Assembly (NCBI RefSeq): GCF_025972045.1
Contig: NZ_JAPDHX010000003.1
Coordinates: 310,001-374,000, forward strand
Reading direction: 5' to 3'
From: Micropruina sonneratiae
GTDB lineage: Bacteria > Actinomycetota > Actinomycetes > Propionibacteriales > Propionibacteriaceae
DNA: 64,000 bases
The position numbers were made by a program, and so were the translations under genes. This document shows positions 16,113-24,294 of this stretch, one piece after another (the stretch's first letter is position 1; each line of letters begins with the position of its first letter). The notes under the pieces were generated by a model, which saw nothing but the letters and a program-made list of their open reading frames with translations, did not search any database and was not told the origin of the DNA.

Positions 16113-16943
16113 TCAGAGCGCGATCATGCCGCTGACCCCAGCCGTGACGTGGCCACCGACCCAGACATCGGAGCCGTCGGCGGTCACGTAGATGCGTCCA
16201 CGACGGCCGAGCAGGGTGCCCTGGGCGGCGACGTAGCGCCGGGGAAGATAACCCGACCCGATCAGCCACTGGGCAAGAGAGGCGTTGAGGCTGCCGGTCA
16301 CCGGATCCTCGGAGAAGCCACCGCCTGTCCGGAACAGCGCCCGTACCTCAACCTCGCAGGCACTGCCAGCAGGATGGCGTCCGATCAGGCCAACATCGGT
16401 GAGCCTGCACTCACCGTGCGGTGTGGCCGACAGCACCGTCTCGGCGTCCCGCAGCAACAAGGCGACCCACCCCGGCCCGTTGTCGACCCACTGGGCGTCG
16501 AGCACGTCCGCGCGGTCGATGCCCAGCCAGCGGACGAGCTCGTCACGATCGTCCGGATGCACAGTTCCACCGTGCAGTACGGGCGGGGCCGCGAAAGCGA
16601 GCCGGTCCCCTTCGACCCGAACGGGTACCAGGCCGGCCCCACACTCCTGGACAATCCGGTCAGCTGCGTGTGGCGCGCCGCCGGTCGCCAGCCAGGCATA
16701 GGCCGAACCGAGCGTGGGGTGCCCGGCAAAGGGTAGTTCTCCGTCGACGGTGAAGATCCGCACGCGGTAGTCCGCCGCGGGATTGGTCGGGGACAGCAGG
16801 AAAGTCGTCTCGCTGAGATTGGTCCAGCGCGCGACGGCGGACAGTTGGTCATCACTCAGGCCATCGGCGTCATGCACGACGGCGAGCGGGTTGCCGAGGG
16901 TCAGCTGGTCGGTGAACACATCCACCTGGGAGAATTTGCGCAC
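16113..16943 (-). CDS. PhzF-family isomerase
   Basis: A 276-residue protein. VDVFTDQLTLGNPLAVV at the N-terminus and the catalytic Glu region NLSETTFLL (Glu about 45) are hallmark PhzF features. Later FAGHPTLGSAY and GGFSEDPVTGSLNASLAQWL complete the two diaminopimelate-epimerase-like halves. No phenazine genes are nearby, so it is one of the many PhzF proteins of unknown substrate. Confidence 0.9.
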   Translation of the reverse strand: MRKFSQVDVFTDQLTLGNPLAVVHDADGLSDDQLSAVARWTNLSETTFLLSPTNPAADYRVRIFTVDGELPFAGHPTLGSAYAWLATGGAPHAADRIVQECGAGLVPVRVEGDRLAFAAPPVLHGGTVHPDDRDELVRWLGIDRADVLDAQWVDNGPGWVALLLRDAETVLSATPHGECRLTDVGLIGRHPAGSACEVEVRALFRTGGGFSEDPVTGSLNASLAQWLIGSGYLPRRYVAAQGTLLGRRGRIYVTADGSDVWVGGHVTAGVSGMIAL

Positions 16944-17048
16944 ATGGGCATCCTTCCAGGCCTCATCCGGTGCCTGGCCACGGCACGGCTACTCACGTCA
17001 TCACGGCCACTCCCGGTCGATTAGCCGCTCACGCAACCAGTCAACCCG

Positions 17049-17357
17049 TCAGGTGGCGCTCGGTTTGGCTGCCCCGTAGGTGATCGCCAGGTACTCCGGA
17101 TGCCGCTGGATCCAGCCCTTGATGAACGGGCAGACCGCCAGCGCCTTGCGGGTCCCCTCCGTGCGCAGGTGGTCCAGCGCCGTCCGGGCCAGCGCCGAGC
17201 CGACGCCGCGGCCCTCGAAGGCGGGCTCCACCTCGGTGTGGGTGAACACCATCAGTTCGTCGGTGAGCTGGTATTCGGCGATGCCGGCCAACTCCCCGTC
17301 CAAGTGTGCTTCGAAGCGCTTGGCGGCGGGGTTGTCGGTGACGATCGGGTCGCTCAA
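17049..17357 (-). CDS. Small GCN5-type N-acetyltransferase (YjdJ/Gtn-like)
   Basis: A 102-residue minimal GNAT protein. The acetyl-CoA loop is EGRGVGSALARTAL (about 53), followed by VCPFIKGWIQRHPEY, the hallmark C-terminus of this subgroup. The start is TTG 17357, preceded by GAAGGAG. The longer open frame upstream lacks homology. The short family is thought to acetylate small amines or act as a scavenger; target unknown. It is divergent from glgX. Confidence 0.85.
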   Translation of the reverse strand: MSDPIVTDNPAAKRFEAHLDGELAGIAEYQLTDELMVFTHTEVEPAFEGRGVGSALARTALDHLRTEGTRKALAVCPFIKGWIQRHPEYLAITYGAAKPSAT

Positions 17358-17646
17358 CGGATTCTCCTTCGGTGTCGGATCAGGTCCGGGCTCTGCAGAC
17401 ATCTGTACCACCACGCTCGTGAAAGCGGTGCTGCCGCAGGGCACGAGACGGGGAGCAGGCGCCGCTGGGCCGAGTGCTCGCACACCGCAACGGGTGGGTG
17501 CCAATGGTGCCGCCGCCTGAGCACCGCACCCGGACAAGGGGAAACGCCGAACGGAGCGACTGCAGGGGGTGACCGCGCGCGCAAGCCCAACGACCGCGGC
17601 TGGTAGGTTGCACGAGGTTCTCATCGTCTCCCCGTGGAGGAAGCCC

Positions 17647-19842
17647 GTGCACGTCTGGCCCGGTTCGCCCTACCCGTTGGGAGCCACCTTCGACGGTTCC
17701 GGCACCAACTTCGCCCTCTACAGCGAGGTCGCCGACCGCGTCGAGCTGTGTCTGTTCGACGCCGATGGCGCCGAGACCAGGGTCGAACTCACCGAGGTGG
17801 ACGCCCTCGTGTGGCACTGCTACCTGCCGCAGGTCGAACCCGGCCAGCAATACGGCTACCGCGTCCACGGCCCGTACGACCCGTCGCGGGGGCGGCGCTG
17901 CAACCCGGCCAAGCTGCTGCTCGACCCGTACGCCAAGGCGACCGCAGGCACGATCGACTGGGGCCAGCCGCTGTTCTCCTACAACTTTGGCGACGAGAAC
18001 TCCTTCAACGAGGAGGACTCCGCCGGGCACATGCTGACCGGTGTCGTGGTCAACCCGTTCTTCGACTGGACCGGCGACCGCACCCTCAACGTCCCGTACA
18101 ACGAGAGCCTGATCTACGAGGCCCACGTCAAGGGCCTCACTGAGCTGCACCCCGACGTCCCCGAGAGCATGCGCGGGACCTACGCCGGGCTGGCGCACCC
18201 GTCCGTGATCGCGCACTTCAAGCGACTGGGCGTCACCGCCGTCGAACTGATGCCGGTTCACCAGTTCGTGCACGACTCGGTGCTGGTCGAGCGTGGCCTA
18301 CGCAACTACTGGGGCTACAACACCCTCGGATTCTTCGCGCCGCACTCCGAATACTCCTCGGTGCGCGAGGGCGGCGGCCAGGTGCAGGAGTTCAAGGCGA
18401 TGGTGCGGAACCTGCACGCCGCGGGCATCGAGGTGATCCTCGATGTTGTCTACAACCACACCGCCGAGGGCAATCACCTCGGCCCCACGCTGAGCATGCG
18501 GGGCATCGACAACCCCTCGTACTACCGGCTCGTCGACGACCAGCCGCGCTACTACATGGACTACACCGGCACCGGTAACTCGCTCAACGTCGGCAACCCG
18601 CACTCGCTGCAACTGATCATGGACTCGCTGCGCTACTGGGTGCTGGAGATGCACGTCGACGGTTTCCGGTTCGACCTGGCCTCCGCGTTGGCGCGGGAGT
18701 TCTACGACGTCAACCGGCTGTCGGCGTTCTTCGAACTGGTGCAGCAGGACCCGGTCGTCAGCCAGGTGAAACTGATCGCCGAGCCGTGGGACGTCGGCCC
18801 CGGCGGCTACCAGGTGGGCAACTTCCCGCCGCAGTGGAGCGAATGGAACGGCAAGTTCCGCGACGCGATGCGTGATTTCTGGCTGGGGCAGCCCCGGTTG
18901 GGTGAGTTCGCCGCCCGCGGGGCCGGTAGTGCCGACCTGTACGAGCAGTCCGGACGCCGCCCGTTCGCCAGCATCAACTTCGTCACCGCCCATGACGGCT
19001 TCACACTGCGCGACCTGGTGTCGTACAACGAGAAGCACAACGAGGTCAACGGCGAGAACAACAACGACGGCGAGTCGCACAACCGGTCCTGGAACCACGG
19101 CGTCGAAGGGCCGACCACCGACCCAGCGATCCTGGCGGCCCGCGCCCGGTCCCAGCGCAACCTGTTGGCGACGCTGCTGCTCAGCCAGGGCGTCCCAATG
19201 CTGTCCCACGGCGACGAGGCCGGCCGCACCCAACGTGGGGTTAACAACGGCTACGCCCAGGATTCACCGATCACCTGGTTCGACTGGGCGAACACCGACG
19301 AGCCGCTGCTGGAGTTCACCGCGACACTGGCCAAGCTGCGCGCCGACCATCCCACCTTCCGGCGCAAGCGGTTCTTCACCGGCGGCGTCGGCGCCGACGG
19401 GCTCGGCGACATCGTTTGGCTCCACCCGGCGGGACGGGAGATGGAGCAGGACGACTGGCACAGCGGAGCGACCGTGGGGATGTTCCTGAACGGCTCGGCC
19501 ATCGAGGGCATGGACGCCGTGGGCCAGCCGATCACCGACGACGACTTCGTCCTGTACTTCAACGCCGCCACGGAGCCCGTCGAGGTGGTGCTGCCCGGTG
19601 AAGAGTACGCCCCGGCGTGGGACGTGGTGATCGACACCGCCGCCGACGAACCTGCCGAGGAGCCGCTGGCGGCAGGGGCGAGCGTGCAACTGGATGCGCG
19701 CAGCACCCTGGTGCTGATCGAGCACCGGCAGGCGCCCGCCAAGCCGAACGTGTCCGCCGCCGCGTCGGTGGCGGTGATCGCCGAACAGGTGGCCACCGAG
19801 GAGTCCGCCCAGTCGCCCCAGGATCCCGAGCCGGCCGACTAG
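17647..19842 (+). CDS. glgX: Glycogen debranching enzyme GlgX
   Basis: A 731-residue GH13 isoamylase-type enzyme that hydrolyses alpha-1,6 branches in glycogen. The N-terminal CBM48 domain opens with PGSPYPLGATFDGSGTNF. Catalytic residues are Asp about 343 in GFRFDLAS, Glu about 379 in IAEPWDVG and Asp about 450 in TAHDGF. The GH13 VYNHT motif is present. The start is GTG 17647, with GGAGGA six bases upstream. Full length for the family, with an Ala/Glu-rich tail. No other glycogen gene is adjacent. Confidence 0.95.
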   Translation: MHVWPGSPYPLGATFDGSGTNFALYSEVADRVELCLFDADGAETRVELTEVDALVWHCYLPQVEPGQQYGYRVHGPYDPSRGRRCNPAKLLLDPYAKATAGTIDWGQPLFSYNFGDENSFNEEDSAGHMLTGVVVNPFFDWTGDRTLNVPYNESLIYEAHVKGLTELHPDVPESMRGTYAGLAHPSVIAHFKRLGVTAVELMPVHQFVHDSVLVERGLRNYWGYNTLGFFAPHSEYSSVREGGGQVQEFKAMVRNLHAAGIEVILDVVYNHTAEGNHLGPTLSMRGIDNPSYYRLVDDQPRYYMDYTGTGNSLNVGNPHSLQLIMDSLRYWVLEMHVDGFRFDLASALAREFYDVNRLSAFFELVQQDPVVSQVKLIAEPWDVGPGGYQVGNFPPQWSEWNGKFRDAMRDFWLGQPRLGEFAARGAGSADLYEQSGRRPFASINFVTAHDGFTLRDLVSYNEKHNEVNGENNNDGESHNRSWNHGVEGPTTDPAILAARARSQRNLLATLLLSQGVPMLSHGDEAGRTQRGVNNGYAQDSPITWFDWANTDEPLLEFTATLAKLRADHPTFRRKRFFTGGVGADGLGDIVWLHPAGREMEQDDWHSGATVGMFLNGSAIEGMDAVGQPITDDDFVLYFNAATEPVEVVLPGEEYAPAWDVVIDTAADEPAEEPLAAGASVQLDARSTLVLIEHRQAPAKPNVSAAASVAVIAEQVATEESAQSPQDPEPAD

Positions 19843-19884
19843 CCGGCGTTGTCAGGGCCGTGTCACTGGCGACCCTGTGAACAG

Positions 19885-19983
19885 GATGCGGTCGGCCGGA
19901 TCGTGGCCAAGCGCAAGGGCACGGTCTCCATCACGGTCAAAGCTGGCGGCGTTGCGGTGCGGTACGAGCTCTCCGTGAAGTAG
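19885..19983 (+). pseudogene. Remnant of a bacterial Ig-like (Big_2) domain
   Basis: The frame GRIVAKRKGTVSITVKAGG followed by VAVRYELSVK and TAG matches the end of a Big_2 domain, which has the form GxVTAxxxGTxTIT. It lacks any upstream gene: the frame is interrupted just before and glgX ends 40 bp away. It is probably the tail of a deleted secreted or surface protein. Confidence 0.5.
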
Positions 19984-19998
19984 CCGGTCTGCGACGAA

Positions 19999-20031
19999 GG
20001 GGTCCGGTGTGGTACATCCACACCGGACCCC
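19999..20031. terminator. Strong hairpin, probable bidirectional terminator
   Basis: A perfect 14-bp stem (GGGGTCCGGTGTGG with its complement) closes a 5-base TACAT loop. It follows the glgX/Ig-remnant strand and also the end of the minus-strand repeat-protein gene at 20072. There is no T tract, as is common in actinobacteria. Confidence 0.75.
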
Positions 20032-20071
20032 GTCGGTCACTGAACGTGCCGGGACGGCGGAGTCGCAGCCG

Positions 20072-20296
20072 TCAGTCCTCGGGCCCCGGGTCGCCGATCG
20101 CCCGGCCCTCGGTGTACTCGTCGTCGGGGTTGGTGGTCGGGCCGGGGTTGCCGATGGAGCGCGGCTGGTTGTACTCGTCCTCGGGGTTGGTGGTCGGGCC
20201 CGGGTTGCCCACCGCCTTCGGCTGCTCGTACTCGTCGCCAGGGTTCTCGGTGTCGCCCGGGTTGCCGACGGCCCGGGGCGGATCCTGCTCGGTCAT
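20072..20296 (-). CDS. Small acidic tandem-repeat protein
   Basis: A 74-residue protein made almost wholly of a 19-residue unit repeated three and a half times. The unit is PRAVGNPGDTENPGDEYEQ-like, with invariant GNPG, NP and DEY. After MTEQDP nothing but repeats is present. It is hydrophilic and acidic with no signal peptide or membrane segment, so it should be cytosolic and disordered. GGAGG lies before the ATG, supporting translation. I do not recognise a family. Confidence 0.7.
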   Translation of the reverse strand: MTEQDPPRAVGNPGDTENPGDEYEQPKAVGNPGPTTNPEDEYNQPRSIGNPGPTTNPDDEYTEGRAIGDPGPED

Positions 20297-20451
20297 GTGC
20301 GTCCTCCTTGATGCCGGGCCTTCGATGGCCTCACCACGATCCTAGATGCGTCCGGGCGGAAGTACCGGCGACCCGTGCACGACGGCTGGATGGATCCCGT
20401 CGCGGCCGAGCAGGGGCCGCGGACGCTGAGCGACCAGCAGGCCTGAGGGCG

Positions 20452-21093
20452 GTGGCTGCCCGCGACTACGGCCAGTACTGCGGGGTGACGCGAGCCCTGG
20501 AGCTGATCGGCGAGCGGTGGGCGCTGCTCATCGTGCGCGATCTGTTGGTCGGGCCGCGACGCTACGGCGAACTCGCCGCCGGGCTGCCGCGGATCCCGAG
20601 CAACATCCTGGCCGCACGCTTGAAGGAGCTGCAGGGCGCGGGGCTGATCCGGCGGGCGCCGCGCTCCAGGATCGTCATCTATGAGCTCACCCCGTACGGC
20701 CGCGAACTGGAACCCATCGTGCTCGCGCTGGGCGCCTGGGGTTTCAAGGCGCTGGGCGATCCGCGCGACGAGCAGGTGATCACCGCGGATTCGATGACGA
20801 TGGCGCTGCGTACCGCCTTCCGGCCCGACGTCGCCGCAAGTCTGCCGTCGACCGCCTACGCTGCCCGGTTCGGCACCGCAGAGCTGTTCATCCGGGTCGA
20901 CGCGACCGCCCTCCACGTCCGGCGTGGGGACGGCGCGGCCGACCTCGCCTTCGCCGCCGGCCCGGGCATCCGGCGGCTGATCTCGGGCGAACTTCCCGCA
21001 CAGCAGGCGATCACCACCGGCGTGGTCGAGGTGTTGAGCGGGTCTGGTCGGCTGCTCGACAGGTTCGCCGACACCTTCCACCTGGCGGCCTGA
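20452..21093 (+). CDS. HxlR-type winged-helix regulator with C-terminal sterol-carrier-like domain
   Basis: A 213-residue protein. Residues 1-100 hold the HxlR domain: GVTRALELIGERWALLIVRDL, then GPRRYGELAAGLPRIPSNILAARLKEL. The remaining 110 residues (FIRVDATALHVRRGDG..., GEL near the end) look like an SCP2-type ligand domain, a known fusion. The GTG at 20452 is chosen because the conserved domain begins there and the 48 upstream codons have no homology and odd composition. Possibly controls the adjacent aldo/keto reductase. Confidence 0.85.
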   Translation: MAARDYGQYCGVTRALELIGERWALLIVRDLLVGPRRYGELAAGLPRIPSNILAARLKELQGAGLIRRAPRSRIVIYELTPYGRELEPIVLALGAWGFKALGDPRDEQVITADSMTMALRTAFRPDVAASLPSTAYAARFGTAELFIRVDATALHVRRGDGAADLAFAAGPGIRRLISGELPAQQAITTGVVEVLSGSGRLLDRFADTFHLAA

Positions 21094-21204
21094 GGCGCTG
21101 CGCCGGCCGGGCAGGCCTTCCCGGTGGGATGCGTCGGGTTGGAGCACGCTCAGGCTCGCGGGTGGCGGCAGGATGGGTGCTGTTCCGACGATCAGGAGAC
21201 AGCG

Positions 21205-22134
21205 ATGAAGAGCAGCACGATCAGCGGACTGGACCGTCCGGTGCCCAACGTGACCCTGGGGCTGATGCGCATCCAGGATCTGGACGACGCCGGTGTCCGG
21301 CACCTGGTCGGCGCCGCCCGCGACGCCGGCATCGACTTCTTCGACCACGCCGACATCTACGGCGCGCAGCTGCACGGGTGCGAGCGTCGCTTCGCCGAGG
21401 CGATGGCCTACACGCCCGCCGAGCGCGAGCAGGTGGCGCTGCAGACCAAATGCGGCATCGTTCCCGGCCAGGGCTACTTCGACTTCTCCTACGCGCACAT
21501 CGTGAGCTCGGTGGAGGAGTCCCTGAGCGCCCTGCGCACCGAGTACCTCGACGTGCTGCTGCTGCATCGCCCGGACGCCCTGGTCGAGCCGGACGAGGTG
21601 GCCCGCGCCTTCGACGACCTGTTCACCGCAGGCAAGGTCAGGGCCTTCGGAGTGTCGAACCACACGCCGCGGCAGATCGAGCTGCTGCAGGCGTCGGTCC
21701 GGCAGCCGATCGGCGTCAACCAGCTGCAATTCTCGCTGGCCCACGCCTCGCTGGTCGCGCAGGGCATCGCCAGCAACATGCAGGACCACGCCCAGTCGAC
21801 GACGTTCGACGGCGGCGGCGTCCTCGACTTCTGCAGGCTGCACGACATTCGGGTGCAGGCCTGGTCACCGTTCCAGTCGCCGACCGGGGTGCTCCTCGGC
21901 TCGCCCGACTACCCCGAGCTCAACGCGGTCATCGACCGGCTGGCGGCGTCCTACGACGTCCAGCCGATCGCGATCGCGACCGCCTGGATCACCCGGCACC
22001 CGGCCGGCATCCAGGTGGTGCTGGGCACCACCAACCCGGGCCGGGTCGCCGCGGCGGCCGAGGGGTCCGACCTGCCACTGAGCCGGGCCGAGTGGTACGA
22101 GTTGTTCCGCGCGGCCGGCCACATCGTCCCGTGA
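21205..22134 (+). CDS. Aldo/keto reductase
   Basis: A 309-residue NADPH-dependent oxidoreductase of the (beta/alpha)8 AKR family, close to the YdhF-like group. Catalytic tetrad: Asp and Tyr in FFDHADIYG (about 45-50), Lys in LQTKCG (about 80) and His in LLLHRPD (about 118). A C-terminal cofactor segment VVLGTTNPGRV is present. AGGAGA precedes the ATG at 21205. It follows the HxlR regulator by 110 bp, so regulation by it is plausible. Substrate unknown. Confidence 0.92.
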   Translation: MKSSTISGLDRPVPNVTLGLMRIQDLDDAGVRHLVGAARDAGIDFFDHADIYGAQLHGCERRFAEAMAYTPAEREQVALQTKCGIVPGQGYFDFSYAHIVSSVEESLSALRTEYLDVLLLHRPDALVEPDEVARAFDDLFTAGKVRAFGVSNHTPRQIELLQASVRQPIGVNQLQFSLAHASLVAQGIASNMQDHAQSTTFDGGGVLDFCRLHDIRVQAWSPFQSPTGVLLGSPDYPELNAVIDRLAASYDVQPIAIATAWITRHPAGIQVVLGTTNPGRVAAAAEGSDLPLSRAEWYELFRAAGHIVP

Positions 22135-22203
22135 GTGCTGTGGATTGTGGCGACGGTTCTCGCGGTCCGGAACTGAACCGGATCAACCGTCCCCGTGGTC
22201 CAC

Positions 22204-22827
22204 TCACAGCATCAGCGGCAGGTACTTCACCCCGACCAGCGTGACGATGCCCATCAGCCACACCGCGACCACCAGCAGGTCGAGGTCGTGGGCGATGAAC
22301 GTCTGCGCCGCCCGGGACGCCGGCTCGGGCAGGTACAGGTTGCCGTCGCGAATGTTGACGTGGGTGAGCGAGGTGAACACCAAGGTGGTGGAGAGGGTCA
22401 CCAGCAGGCACCACGGGCACAACGCGCCGATCACGAAGTACGCCTGGAAGAACAGCCAGTAGGCGAAGATCACGCCCAGCGTGTAGACGACCTGTGCCGA
22501 CAGCATGAACCAGCGCGGGAACCTCACCCCGCCCAGGCTGGCGACCGCGATGGTGATCACCACGGGTTCGGCCACCAGGCCCAGGAACGCGTTGGGGAAG
22601 CCGAACAGGCTGGCCTGCCACGAGTTCGCAACCGTGCCGCAGCTGAGCACCGCGTTGATGTTGCACGACAACGCCGCCTGCGGGTCGGCCGCCAGGATCA
22701 GCGCGTCGACCGACAGCACGAACGAGGCGGTCAGGCTGATCAGTGCCGAGGCCAGCATCGTCGCGAAGATCCACCCGTTCGACTGGCGAACCCCGCGCGC
22801 CCGCTGCAGCAAGGTGGTCTCACTCAC
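22204..22827 (-). CDS. Vitamin K epoxide reductase (VKOR) family membrane protein
   Basis: A 207-residue protein with four to five transmembrane helices. The VKOR cysteines are visible: the loop pair in LSCNINAVLSCGTVANSW and the active CPWC pair in ALCPWCLLV. Bacterial VKOR reoxidises DsbA-like proteins by passing electrons to quinones. The GTG start at 22827 overlaps the end of the DsbA gene by 8 bp, so the pair is translationally coupled. This cluster forms a disulfide-bond system for exported proteins. Confidence 0.92.
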   Translation of the reverse strand: MSETTLLQRARGVRQSNGWIFATMLASALISLTASFVLSVDALILAADPQAALSCNINAVLSCGTVANSWQASLFGFPNAFLGLVAEPVVITIAVASLGGVRFPRWFMLSAQVVYTLGVIFAYWLFFQAYFVIGALCPWCLLVTLSTTLVFTSLTHVNIRDGNLYLPEPASRAAQTFIAHDLDLLVVAVWLMGIVTLVGVKYLPLML

Positions 22828-23605
22828 CGCCGGCAGCCTGGGCGATCGCTTCCTCCAGCGGACCACGGTTGTAGACGTCGCCGGTGAAGGTCTCACCGTT
22901 GATCTTCACCGTCGGGGTGCCGGTGATACCGGAGTTGAACGCCTGTTGGGTCAACTCGTCGATCCAGCCGGTGTAGGACAGGTCGGCGATCTTCGCCACC
23001 ACCTCGGGCGAGGCTCCCGCCTGGGTCGCGAAGTCGGCGAGTTGGGCATCGGTCAGTCCAGAGGAGCCCTCGCTGGGCTGGTTGGCGAACAGCAGCTGGT
23101 TGAAGGCGAGTGCCGCGGTCTGGTCGGCGGCGGCGATGGTCACGAAGGCGTTGGCGGCCCGGGTGGAGTACTGCGACCCGTTCGACTGTGCATCCAGGAA
23201 CGACATCGGGTGGATCTCGAGCTTGACCGTGCCGTCGGAGACCAGCGAATCGATGGCCTCACCGTTGACGCGTTCGAACTGGCCGCAGTAGGGGCACATG
23301 AAGTCGGCGTAGACGGTCAGGGTGACCTTGGCGTCCGCCTCGCCGAAGCTGAGCGCGCCGGCACTGGTGGCGTTGGGTGGGACGGCCGATCCGCCGGCCG
23401 AGATTCCGGCGTTCTGGTTCGACTTGGCGCCGACGACCGACCAGCCGATGACGCCCACCATGACGGCGATGAGGGTGATGCCGGCGATCCAGGCGGTGCG
23501 GCTGAAAATCTTCATCCGGTGTTCGGCGGCGGCGCGGGCGGCCTGCTGGCGGCGCAGCGCCTCACGGCGTCCGGGGTTGGAGGTGGTTGAGTTCTTCGAG
23601 GACAT
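22820..23605 (-). CDS. DsbA-like thioredoxin-domain protein, membrane-anchored
   Basis: A 261-residue protein. A basic cytosolic start (RREALRRQQAARAAAEHR) precedes one transmembrane anchor, IAGITLIAVMVGVIGWSVVG. The extracytoplasmic thioredoxin fold follows, with active site CPYC in FMCPYCGQF (about 115) and cis-Pro in GTPTVKING. Start ATG 23605. It introduces disulfides in secreted proteins and pairs with the coupled VKOR gene. Related copies at 56065 and 56804 share the same RREALRRQQ opening. Confidence 0.93.
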   Translation of the reverse strand: MSSKNSTTSNPGRREALRRQQAARAAAEHRMKIFSRTAWIAGITLIAVMVGVIGWSVVGAKSNQNAGISAGGSAVPPNATSAGALSFGEADAKVTLTVYADFMCPYCGQFERVNGEAIDSLVSDGTVKLEIHPMSFLDAQSNGSQYSTRAANAFVTIAAADQTAALAFNQLLFANQPSEGSSGLTDAQLADFATQAGASPEVVAKIADLSYTGWIDELTQQAFNSGITGTPTVKINGETFTGDVYNRGPLEEAIAQAAGGE

Positions 23606-23738
23606 TGCGTTTTCCGATTCCGGGCCGCAACACGGCCCTGCTGAGAGTGTGGGCGCGGCGGACGCCGCGTGCCGGCGCGAGGCGCCAGGCGGGAGTCGGC
23701 CGGTCCGAGGGCGCCCAGGCGCGGCGGCCGGACCGGAA

Positions 23739-24197
23739 TCAGAAAGCGCAGGGAGGACCGCGGTGCGGGTTGGTCCGCGACCAGCAGCGAGTGGCGGCGC
23801 CGACCCTGACCGGGACGGGCGCCGGACGCCAGCCGAGCTGAGCCACGCCGTCCAACCAGGCGAAGACGAGGGCCAGCAGTCGGCGGCCGAAACCGGCGAG
23901 GTCACGGGCTCCACGCAGCATCAGCCCGACGCCGAGAAGGGCGAGCGGCAGCAGCACCAGTTGCACCGCCAGCGCGGCACCGACCATCAGCGTCCAGCTG
24001 ACGACGGACGCCGGGGCGGTCACACAGTGCACCGACTCGACCGACGGCACCAGGCTGTACAGCGGGTGGCCGGGCTCGAAGCAGGTGACGATGGCGACCG
24101 CGGGCAGTTGCTTCAGCAGCGGCACCAGGGCGACCAGCGTGAGGGCCAGCGCGACGACGCGCGACGTCCACGAGGGCAGTCGCAGCAGTCTGGTCAC
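23739..24197 (-). CDS. Hypothetical membrane protein upstream of the DsbA/VKOR genes
   Basis: A 152-residue protein with two to three hydrophobic segments (VVALALTLVALVPLL, WTLMVGAALAVQLVLLPLALLGVGLMLRG). Extracytoplasmic cysteines occur in VTCFEPGH and VHCVTAPA. GTG start at 24197. The last 20 residues are polar and contain two more Cys. It lies 133 bp before dsbA in the same direction. The paired cysteines suggest a disulfide-linked role, but no family is recognised. Confidence 0.6.
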   Translation of the reverse strand: MTRLLRLPSWTSRVVALALTLVALVPLLKQLPAVAIVTCFEPGHPLYSLVPSVESVHCVTAPASVVSWTLMVGAALAVQLVLLPLALLGVGLMLRGARDLAGFGRRLLALVFAWLDGVAQLGWRPAPVPVRVGAATRCWSRTNPHRGPPCAF

Positions 24198-24294
24198 TCG
24201 CTGATTCTACCGAGCCCGACGGGATGCCCCGAATCGACCATTCGGAGCGGCGTCAGGCGGCCTGCAGCTCGCTCGCCGCCGGTACGGGCCAGCC

